From FEN-1139 sp038207155 (GTDB lineage: Bacteria > Myxococcota_A > Polyangia > Polyangiales > Polyangiaceae): DNA of 64,000 nt. The stretch is from assembly GCA_038207155.1 (NCBI GenBank), contig JBBRAB010000004.1:158133-222132 (forward strand), read 5' to 3'. The notes under the pieces are model-generated. The model saw nothing but the letters and a program-made list of their open reading frames with translations, made no database searches and was not told the DNA's origin. A program made the position numbers and the translations under genes. This document shows positions 51,711 through 59,077 of the stretch, one piece after another (position 1 is the first letter of the stretch; each line of letters starts with the position of its first letter).

Positions 51711-52857
51711 CTACTCGCGCGCCAGCACGTCGAGAGCGACGAGCGTCGCGGTCAGCTCTTCACGACGCATTGGCTTGGCGAGCAAGCCAGTCTTGGGATC
51801 GTGTCGCAGCTCGCCGAGCTCCCAGTCCCCGAAGTTCCCTGAGGCGATCACGAGGGGCAGCTGCGGGAGCCGCGAGCGCAGCTCACGGGCAAGCTCGCAG
51901 CCATCCATGCCGGCCATGTGCAGATCAAACACCGCGAGCCCCGGAGCAGTGGGTAGCATCGCGAGAGCCGCGAGGGCCTGCGCTCCCCCATCGAACGCTG
52001 CGACCTTGAACCCAAGATGGCGCAGCAGCTGGGCCATCGTGTTGCGCACGATGGCCTCATCATCGACCACCAGCGCGAGCAGATCCCCCGCAGGAATCAC
52101 GCGTGTTTCGGACACGATCGCGGCTGCCGCTGGGAGGCTCGCGTCGAGCGGCAGATAGAGCGCAAACGTTGTACCGCGGCCCAGTTCGCTTGAGACCTCC
52201 ACTGCCCCACCGTGATCCCTGACACAGCCTTGGACAGCAGGCTCGGTCGACTGCATCTGCGCAAGCTCGGCCGCACCGAGGATGCCCGCGAGCATGTTGT
52301 TGAAATCGTGCGCGATACCGCCGGCAAGTTGGCCTATCACCTCGAGACGCTGCTCGTCGCGCGCGTGGCGCTCGAAGCGCAATAGAGCCGCCACGTCGCG
52401 TCCCTCGGGGATCAACCAACGCACGGCCGCCGTCGCGTCGCGATGCGGAGTGATTGAGAAATCGATCGCCACCTCTTGACCGTTAGTACCCGGGTGAGTC
52501 GCTTGAAAATGGTCGGTTTCACCCGCGGCAGCTCGCTCAATGGACAGCTGCACCCGGCGCTGGAGCGCCGACGAGTGACGCCACCACGAAGTCTCCGCGA
52601 ACGGCAGTCCGATCACCTGCGCGAGCGTCACGCCAATCGCATCGAGCGAGCGTTAATTGGCCAGAAGCAATCTACCATCCGGGCTGAGGATCCCCGAAAG
52701 GGTCTGTCCCTGGCCTAGTAGTGCTGCAAGCTGGCCCTCGCTCTCGCGGGCGCGAGCATTCTGATGGCGGCACTAAAACCAATCGTCAAGGTGAGGGCGG
52801 CCAACGGCTCTGGGTTAGAAATCGGAAGACTGAGCGCTTCTCCCCATGGCAACTGCA
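51711..52857 (-). pseudogene. Decayed PAS-HisKA-receiver histidine kinase lacking its ATPase core
   Basis: The N-terminal part (52857 to about 52640) encodes a hydrophobic segment and PAS start but has a frameshift near 'LARARES' and an in-frame TAA in 'LLLAN*RSLDAIG'. From 52631 a 306-codon frame is open: PAS remainder, HisKA with 'LAGGIAHDFNNMLAG', then a direct jump from 'QMQSTEPAVQG' to the ATPase's last strands 'GGAVEVSSELGRGTTF', then a receiver with 'VVDDEAIVRNTM' and 'AVFDLHMAGMDG'. The N, G1 and F boxes are gone through an in-frame deletion. Confidence 0.7.
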
Positions 52858-52860
52858 TCC

Positions 52861-52907
52861 GCCCGAGCTATTTCGGCGCGCCAGTGACGCGCCGAAATAG
52901 CTCGGGC
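52861..52907. repeat. Perfect 20-bp inverted repeat spanning a stop codon
   Basis: gcccgagctatttcggcgcg (52861-52880), a 7-nt loop and its exact complement (52888-52907). The 3' end and stop codon of the minus-strand 107-aa gene lie inside the stem. There is no T-tract on either side, so it is not a typical intrinsic terminator. Confidence 0.9.
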
Positions 52908-53191
52908 AGCGCAGCAGTGGCGATGAACACCGAGCACTGAGACACGCGCAGGGCCGCGTCCATCTGTCCCAGGGTCATTGCGTCCATGCGCAACAGTTGC
53001 CCCAGCGCGAACCCACCGATGCCCAACGAAAAGGGAAGAAACGCGGCCGCCGCGCTCTTTGGGCCGGCATCACGGGTCGCCACGCCTGCACCGAGGGCGC
53101 CTGTCAAGGCGGCCCCTACGAGCACCGACGTTGCGATGTGAATGATCTGCAAATGACGTGTACCCTTGAGCCGGAACGTCCAGAACGTCAC
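52868..53191 (-). CDS. Small membrane protein, 107 aa
   Basis: Not recognised. Two predicted membrane helices (about 16-38 'IIHIATSVLVGAALTGALGAG' in part, and about 48-66 'AAFLPFSLGIGGFALGQLL') with short loops. GTG start. The C-terminal codons and stop are part of the perfect inverted repeat. It sits between two damaged genes and might itself be a fragment, but the helices and frame are coherent. Confidence 0.5.
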   Translation of the reverse strand: MTFWTFRLKGTRHLQIIHIATSVLVGAALTGALGAGVATRDAGPKSAAAAFLPFSLGIGGFALGQLLRMDAMTLGQMDAALRVSQCSVFIATAALPELFRRVTGAPK

Positions 53192-53228
53192 CCCGACCGC
53201 TTGGCGTCGGCAGGGTCACGAATGGACT

Positions 53229-54017
53229 TCACGAGGATACGGTCAAACCTCCCGAGAGGTACAGGGCTCGAGGCGCGCCCGTGGCCGTGCCTCCGGTGCC
53301 GGTCATCGCCCCCGTGCCGGTCGTCGCGGCGCCCGTACCCGTCGCGGCGCCTGTACCCGTCGTGGCACCACTGCCCGCTCCACCCGCACCGGGTACCAGC
53401 ATGTCCGTCGGTTGAGTGCGAACGAGCTGAATGCCCTTGCCAGTCGTGGGCTCGAGATCGCGTGAATACTTTTTGTCGGAGACGTTGTTCCAATGCTCGT
53501 GCACGCCGAGGCTCGTCAGCTGGGTGCCGCTCGGGGCGTATTTTAGCCCAGAGCCAGGCTGATTCGCCTGGGCGGCTTCATGCAGATGGTTGTCGGTGTT
53601 CGCTGCCATGCCCCACTCGTCGTTCATGAAGATGACAACCTTCTCACCCGCGGCGTAGGCCTTGGCGCCATTGCCAAGCCGCTGATTGAAGGAGCTAAAC
53701 AGCGCACCCCATGCTCCCGCCACGGTGGGCTGTGAGGTGAGCCAGGTCACGGATTTTTCGAGCATGGACTCGACCACGGCCTGATCGGTGGCGTTCGGAT
53801 CCCACCAATGCCCCTGGTTGCCGTCCCACGTGGTGGCGGCGGTGTCGTGCACCCAAACCACGCGACCCGGATGGATGCCGCGCGCCGTTCCGATCGGCGT
53901 GTTGGGCGCATCGGTCGGAGTCCAGGCTTGGGAGATGGCCACGGGCATCCCGAACAGCATCCACGCGCCTCCAACGCCCGCGACGAGCAGCGCCAGCAGC
54001 GACGCACGTGAACGCAT
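53229..54017 (-). CDS. DUF362-family protein with large internal deletion
   Basis: 262 residues with a signal/anchor helix at the N-terminus. The N-terminal DUF362 segment 'GIHPGRVVWVHDTAATTWDG ... WDALF'-type sequence (here 'GAWGALFSSFNQRLGNG') and 'AGEKVVIFMND' are present. The frame then jumps directly to the family's C-terminal part 'NTDNHLHEAAQANQPGSG', 'LTSLGVHEHWNNVSDKKYSR', 'GKGIQLV'. From memory, full-length members have about 200 more residues between these blocks. A Thr/Gly/Ala-rich low-complexity tail follows. The deletion is in frame, so a stable but probably inactive product is possible. Confidence 0.65.
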   Translation of the reverse strand: MRSRASLLALLVAGVGGAWMLFGMPVAISQAWTPTDAPNTPIGTARGIHPGRVVWVHDTAATTWDGNQGHWWDPNATDQAVVESMLEKSVTWLTSQPTVAGAWGALFSSFNQRLGNGAKAYAAGEKVVIFMNDEWGMAANTDNHLHEAAQANQPGSGLKYAPSGTQLTSLGVHEHWNNVSDKKYSRDLEPTTGKGIQLVRTQPTDMLVPGAGGAGSGATTGTGAATGTGAATTGTGAMTGTGGTATGAPRALYLSGGLTVSS

Positions 54018-54073
54018 GGCCCTACGCAGGACGAGCGCCGACGCTCCCACGCCGCTCTGCGCGCAACCCTCCG

Positions 54074-54455
54074 CTAAAAGCACATCCCGGCTTTGGCTTC
54101 GGTGCTCAGCTGCACTGCGCCCACGTCGATTCTGCCGGCGCGCGCCACGCCGCGTTGATCCACCGCGGGTGCTCCGGCGCTTACACCCGCTCCGATGGCG
54201 GGGCTGCCCGTCTGCGGGGCGCAGGTGGGCGTGGAACCGCGCTTGGCGGACTAAAGGCCCGACTCGGTCATCGCTACGTCTGCCGAACGGTCGCGCATGC
54301 CGCGCCAGGTCAACGTGACTCCGCAGCGGATGTCCGGTGGCAGGTCATTGGTCTTGTTGGCCACAGCGAGCGTGAAGGCGCGCTTGAACTCGATGGGCAG
54401 CGCCACACCGTGCAGCTCGAGACCCTTGCCACCCGCGCCACCGATCCAGTGAGGC
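54074..54455 (-). pseudogene. Tails of two proteins, including a choice-of-anchor-Q C-terminus
   Basis: From about 54455 to a TAG at 54251-54253 the frame reads 'LHGVALPIEFKRAFTLAVAN ... LTWRGMRD', ending 'VAMTESGL', like the end of an unidentified protein. In the same frame after the TAG, to a stop at 54074-54076, it reads 'CAPQTGSPAIGAGVSAGAP', 'VDQRGVARAGRIDVGAVQ', the typical end of right-handed beta-helix choice-of-anchor-Q proteins. Neither has a start or body. Confidence 0.45.
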
Positions 54456-54470
54456 CGCGCGCTGCGTCTC

Positions 54471-55361
54471 TCACGGGGCGCAGCATTTCTTGAATTTTTT
54501 CTCTGAACCGCAGTAGCAAGGGTCATTGCGACCAAGCTTGGCAATGGCGGACTTCGAAACAAAACGAGCAGAAAGTCCGTGCATGACCGCATTTCTGCTC
54601 GCCAGGTGAGCCTCGAAGGGCGCATGTCGAGCGAGGAAGGCGTCCCAGAGCTCAGTGAGCAGGACGGCAGTGTCGGGTCTCTCAGGGACCAACGTCCAGT
54701 TGGCGCCGTCCAGGACCACCTCTCCCACGTTCTCGCCATAGGGCGCGTTATAAAACCGGAGCTTGGTCCGAGCGCAGGTGCAGTTCGGCTCAATGCAGTG
54801 CAATTCGTTGAACGCATAGAGAGCGTCGCCTACTAGATAGAGCTCCGCGCGCAGCAGCTCACGTACGCCGAACCAGTCGACTAGATCTCCGCGAGACCAG
54901 TCGTCGAGCGGGATTTTTGGACCAGAAGGCGTCAGTGGCGGGGGAACGGGCTCCCCCTTCGCACGGAACCAGAGCGAGGCGATCCGGTCGAGCGTGTCTT
55001 CACTGAGTCGCGCGACGACCGCACGCACCTCGGGGCGTGAGCTGAACTCCTCAGGGTCCAGCATCGCGGTCGCAGTATCGTGTGGGCTTGGCGTGGCCTT
55101 CAGCGTATCCAAGTGCAATGAGAAACGGGTGACCCCCTGGAGCGTTGCCATGGCAGCCGCGGTGTCGCCGGACGCCGCCCAGGCTTCCAGGACTGGTTCG
55201 CACGACGCTATCAGCTCCTCGCGACTGCCCTCGGCCGCTAGGATCAGCGCGTCACGACACATACAGCTCGGGTCAAAACAGGTCAGAGCCCAGAGCCAGC
55301 TTTCTGGTGAACCTGGCAGGGCAAAGAGCCCAGCTTCGAGCTCCTTTCGCGGGCTATTCAT
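54471..55361 (-). CDS. SEC-C metal-binding motif protein, 296 aa
   Basis: A soluble protein ending in a SEC-C motif, 'GRNDPCYCGSEKKFKKCC', the zinc-binding tail also found at the end of SecA. The N-terminal domain contains a further Cys cluster ('CFDPSCMCRDALIL') and a middle domain has 'CIEPNCTCARTKLRF', so there may be three metal sites. SEC-C proteins are mostly uncharacterised; some accompany helicases or nucleases. Intact frame with a clear ATG. Confidence 0.8.
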   Translation of the reverse strand: MNSPRKELEAGLFALPGSPESWLWALTCFDPSCMCRDALILAAEGSREELIASCEPVLEAWAASGDTAAAMATLQGVTRFSLHLDTLKATPSPHDTATAMLDPEEFSSRPEVRAVVARLSEDTLDRIASLWFRAKGEPVPPPLTPSGPKIPLDDWSRGDLVDWFGVRELLRAELYLVGDALYAFNELHCIEPNCTCARTKLRFYNAPYGENVGEVVLDGANWTLVPERPDTAVLLTELWDAFLARHAPFEAHLASRNAVMHGLSARFVSKSAIAKLGRNDPCYCGSEKKFKKCCAP

Positions 55362-55434
55362 CGTTGCACGATAGCGCCAGCCCGCTCCAAAGCGAACAAC
55401 GATCTGCCTGCCACCCCCGCGCTATGCCCCCGCC

Positions 55435-56487
55435 CTACGCGCCCAGCTTGCCCTTGCCCCGGCGAGCGCGCAGCTTGTTCAAAGCGACGCTGCCGGCGGG
55501 CAGCTCTGGCTCCGCCAGCGCCATCCGACGCGCGCTGGCCGCAGCGCGTTGCACCAGCGCTGACAGCGCGGAGGCAGGTGACTCCGGTGAGCGCCAGGCC
55601 GCTGGCGCGCCCAGCTGCCGCAGCAGCGCGCCCGACGAGAGCGGTTCGTCGAAGGTGAAATGAAACTGGGGCAAGACCTCCCGCGCCCGGTCGTAGTCCG
55701 CTGCCTTGAGCTTGCCGAGTTCGACGGAGGGCACCACGTCCGCTGTCACAGCCGCGAGCGCCGCATTCGACGTGGACGCCTTCGACGGACGTGCGGCTTT
55801 CGACGTGATGGCTTTCGACGTGGACGCCTTCGACGGACCTGCCGCGCGTGGCTCGGTCCTCGCTGCGGAACCGACCGAAGGGACCGCGGGCGCATCGCCG
55901 CGGGCTTGTCGCAACGCCGCGAGCACTTGCTCCTTGCTGCGACCGCGCAATTCGAACAGCAAGAACGGATCCTGCTCGAGCGCCTCACCGAGCACGTAGT
56001 GCGTCGCTGCCACATGCTTGCACGGGTCGCCCCAGTCGGAACACGAGCAATTCGTCTTCAATTCCGCGCGTTTTCGCGGGAACAGGCTGGCTCCCGCGCC
56101 GACAAAAACCTGCTCGATCTCCCTCGGCATCTGACCGTCCAGCAGCTCTGCGGAAAACTGCGCCTTGGCCGCCATTCCCACGATGGCCTGCTCCCAAACG
56201 GCGGGCGCAAGCTGCCCCACCTCGATCGTAATTTTGTACGGCGCCGAGCGCGAGCCGGTGACCCTGGCGGTGACCTTGCCCCCGTTGACGACGAGATCAT
56301 GGGTGCGCCCCGCACGCGCGTAGGTGCGACCGCGCGCGAGCCGTGCCGAGTCGCCCTGAAGCACCAGTTCAAGAGCCGATATCCAGAGCTGACCCCACCA
56401 GGTTTGGCCCACCTGCTTGAGCTTGATCCCGCGCGCGGGAGGCGCCTTTTTCGACGCGGGCTTCGGGTACCAACCCCAGGAGCTCAT
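55435..56487 (-). CDS. SWIM zinc-finger protein, partner of SNF2 helicase
   Basis: 350 residues. N-terminal 'WGWYPKPASKKAPPARGI' and 'TWWGQLWISALE' are typical of bacterial SWIM proteins encoded beside SNF2 helicases. The SWIM finger CxC...CxH is seen as 'CSCSDWGDPCKHVAATHYVL' (about 148-167). A Ser/Ala/Lys repeat linker (SKASTSK units, about 215-245) joins it to a helical C-terminus. Its start overlaps the SNF2 stop as ATGA (56484-56487). SWIM fingers bind DNA or protein; the pair's role is not established. Confidence 0.85.
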   Translation of the reverse strand: MSSWGWYPKPASKKAPPARGIKLKQVGQTWWGQLWISALELVLQGDSARLARGRTYARAGRTHDLVVNGGKVTARVTGSRSAPYKITIEVGQLAPAVWEQAIVGMAAKAQFSAELLDGQMPREIEQVFVGAGASLFPRKRAELKTNCSCSDWGDPCKHVAATHYVLGEALEQDPFLLFELRGRSKEQVLAALRQARGDAPAVPSVGSAARTEPRAAGPSKASTSKAITSKAARPSKASTSNAALAAVTADVVPSVELGKLKAADYDRAREVLPQFHFTFDEPLSSGALLRQLGAPAAWRSPESPASALSALVQRAAASARRMALAEPELPAGSVALNKLRARRGKGKLGA

Positions 56488-58385
56488 GAGCGAGCCTCGG
56501 CGCGTTTGGCGCTCGCAGCGCGTTTGGCTCGTGGCGCGGCGCTCGTCGCCATGTCGGCCTCACCCTCCTCGCCGCCAACGACGGCGCGGTCCGACAGCGC
56601 GAACAGCTCACGCAGCTCGCTCGTGCCGAGCTCAGTGAGCCACTGCTCGCCGGTGCCAACCACCTTGGTCGCGAGCGCGCGCTTTTGCTCGAGCAGGGCA
56701 TCAATCTTTTCCTCGACGGTGCCCGCGCAGAGGAATTTGTGCACTTGTACCGCCCTTTTTTGCCCAATTCGGTAGGCGCGATCGGTGGCCTGATCTTCGA
56801 CCGCGGGGTTCCACCAGCGGTCGTAGTGAAAGACGTGATTGGCCGCGGTCAGGTTGAGCCCGGTGCCTCCCGCCTTGACGGTTAGGATGAAGATGCGCGG
56901 ACCTTGGGGTTCCTCCTGGAACCGGCGCACCATTTCGTCGCGAGCCGTCTTGGAGGTGCCACCGTGGAGATACTGGACCTCCACGCCAAGACTGCTCGAC
57001 AAGTGCGTCACGAGCGCCTGCCCCATCTCCTGATACTGCGTGAATACGAGCGCCCTGTCGCCCGCCGAGAGCGCTTCCTCGAGCATCTCGGTAAGGCGCG
57101 CGAGCTTGCCGGAACGTTTTGGCAAGGGGCCCGTTTCCGAGAGGTACTGCGCGGGGTGATTGCAGATCTGCTTGGTGAACGTCAGAAGCGCCAGCACCCG
57201 ACCACGCCGCGAAATCCCGCTGGCCGCGTCGATCCGCTTGAGCTCGTCGTCCACCACGGCCTTGTAGAGCGTGGCCTGCTCGCGCGTGAGCGTGCACAGC
57301 ACCTTCATCTCATTTTTCTTGGGAAGATCCTGAATAATGGCCGGATCGCTCTTGAGACGCCGCAGGATGAACGGGCCCGTGATACGACGCAGCCGCGCCG
57401 CGGCCTCGTCGTCGCCAAAGCGCTCGATGGGCGTGGCGAACTCGCGGCGGAAGGTCTCGAGCGGCCCGAGCAGGCCCGGATTGGCGAATTCAAGCAGCGA
57501 CCAAAGCTCGGCGAGGCGATTCTCCACGGGCGTGCCCGTGAGCACAAACCGCTGACTGGCTGTCAGAGCGCGCGCTGCTTGCGCTGTGGCAGACGCGGCG
57601 TTCTTGATGTTCTGCGCTTCGTCGAGTGCCACGACGGACCAATCGACCGACGCCAGCAGCCCAGCATCGAGACGCAAGCGACCGTAGGTGGTCAGTACGA
57701 GCAGTCCGGCGCCTGTGGGAAAGTCCCGCGCGGCGGTCTTGCGCTCGCCGCCGTAGTGAACGACAACCTTCAGCGAGGGGGCAAATCGGGTAATTTCACG
57801 CTCCCAGTTCCCGATTACCGAGGTGGGTGCCACGAGCAGCGCGGAGCGCAGATCCCGCGGAGCGCTCTTCATTCGCCAAAGCAAATAGGCCAGCAGCTGC
57901 ATCGTCTCTCCGAGACCCATGTCGTCGGCGAGGCAGGCGCCGAGCCCGAGCGCTCCGAGCGTGGAGAGCCAGTTGAGCCCACGCTCTTGATAGGGTCGAA
58001 GCGTCGCTTTCAAGCGCTTGGGCACCGAGAGCGCGCCTTGACTGGCCTCACCGGCCAGCGCGAGCCGCACTGCTTCACGCAGCGTGACACGCGAGGGTCC
58101 CGCCGCAAAACGCCGCTGGATGTCGCCCAGCTCGCTTGGCTCGATCACGACCCAGGCTCCGCGAAACTGCACGAGCGGAGCCTTGTGTTTCGCAAGCGCA
58201 GTGAGCTCACGAGTCGTGAGCGCTTCGTCTCCGATCACGGCGTCCCAATCGACGGACAGCAGCGCGCCAAGTGACAGTCCCGCGACGCCAGAAACAGCAC
58301 CTGCGACCTTGGATTTGCCTCCAACGCGCATGCGCAGTCGCAGCCGGCGTTGCCCGGCCGAGGTCAGCTCACCGGGAACACTCAC
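56484..58385 (-). CDS. SNF2-family helicase, N-terminally damaged, Walker A Lys replaced by Glu
   Basis: 633 residues covering the complete two-lobed SNF2 motor: 'RPYQERGLNWL', motif I 'LADDMGLGETMQ', motif II 'VVALDEAQNIKN', motif III 'LTGTPVENRLAELWSL', motif V 'LTVKAGGTGLNLTAANHVFH' and motif VI 'QATDRAYRIGQKRAVQV'. Motif I normally reads GLGKT; here the Lys codon is GAG (57906-57908), which should abolish ATP hydrolysis. About 430 bp upstream in other frames still encode family sequence, so the natural start is lost. It is coupled to the SWIM gene. Either a recent pseudogene or an ATP-dead scaffold. Confidence 0.8.
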   Translation of the reverse strand: MSVPGELTSAGQRRLRLRMRVGGKSKVAGAVSGVAGLSLGALLSVDWDAVIGDEALTTRELTALAKHKAPLVQFRGAWVVIEPSELGDIQRRFAAGPSRVTLREAVRLALAGEASQGALSVPKRLKATLRPYQERGLNWLSTLGALGLGACLADDMGLGETMQLLAYLLWRMKSAPRDLRSALLVAPTSVIGNWEREITRFAPSLKVVVHYGGERKTAARDFPTGAGLLVLTTYGRLRLDAGLLASVDWSVVALDEAQNIKNAASATAQAARALTASQRFVLTGTPVENRLAELWSLLEFANPGLLGPLETFRREFATPIERFGDDEAAARLRRITGPFILRRLKSDPAIIQDLPKKNEMKVLCTLTREQATLYKAVVDDELKRIDAASGISRRGRVLALLTFTKQICNHPAQYLSETGPLPKRSGKLARLTEMLEEALSAGDRALVFTQYQEMGQALVTHLSSSLGVEVQYLHGGTSKTARDEMVRRFQEEPQGPRIFILTVKAGGTGLNLTAANHVFHYDRWWNPAVEDQATDRAYRIGQKRAVQVHKFLCAGTVEEKIDALLEQKRALATKVVGTGEQWLTELGTSELRELFALSDRAVVGGEEGEADMATSAAPRAKRAASAKRAEARS

Positions 58386-58815
58386 CCCAAAGCCCGCTGC
58401 TGCTAGTGCCGCCGCTCCCTCGGCGAGAAACGACCACAGGCCGCAGCCGGTTCAAGCTCAAGCGAGACGGGCTTGGCCTCGGCTGCGCGAGCCAGTTTTA
58501 GCGAGCGACTAACGGACTTTGTTGCGACTGGCGCGCCGCGCTGCTCACGCACGAGCGCGTCGACGACGGCATCGAGATACGCGCGGAGTAGTGCATCAGG
58601 CGCCCACACACGCAGCGCGTCGCTGTCTGCCATCGGAACTGCGAACGCAGCGGGAGGCATGCTGCGCGCGAGGGCATGAACCCTAGCGGCATCCTCGCTC
58701 GCAGACAGGGCAGCGGCCCCGTGCCCCAGAAAAACAGCGCCTCTTGATCGGGAAGGTACAGCAGCGGCATGACGTCCACCGAGTCATGCCACGAGCCCCC
58801 ACTTGCGCGAAAGGG
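58386..58815 (-). pseudogene. Frameshifted N-terminal region of the SNF2 helicase gene
   Basis: One frame reads 'SVDVMPLLYLPDQEALFFWG' (from 58815). A second reads 'ADSDALRVWAPDALLRAYLD', continuing 'VVDALVREQRGAPV' (58660-58403). The main frame then resumes with 'FLAEGAAALAAAGFGVSVPG' just before 58385. These correspond to the N-terminal substrate/regulatory part expected in such helicases. At least two frameshifts, and probably deletions, separate them from the motor. Confidence 0.55.
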
Positions 58816-59077
58816 CTAGCGCTGCTGCGCCATGGAAACAGCGCCCCGCGAGGCCGAACGCTAACGTTTCGCGGCTCGTGAGTCCAGGGTGGACCTGACC
58901 CCGGAGAACGGCGCGCCCCCAATGTGAAGGACACCCAGCTCAAATTGACGACCTCGCTGCGCAGTGGAGCACCCGGGGGCGCGAGACCGACCGTGCAAGG
59001 AGGCGTGGCCGGGTTCTTGCGGGGCGAGAGGGTCCCCCTCTGCGCGTGCGAACCCCTATGCCGATTAGAGACCTCAA

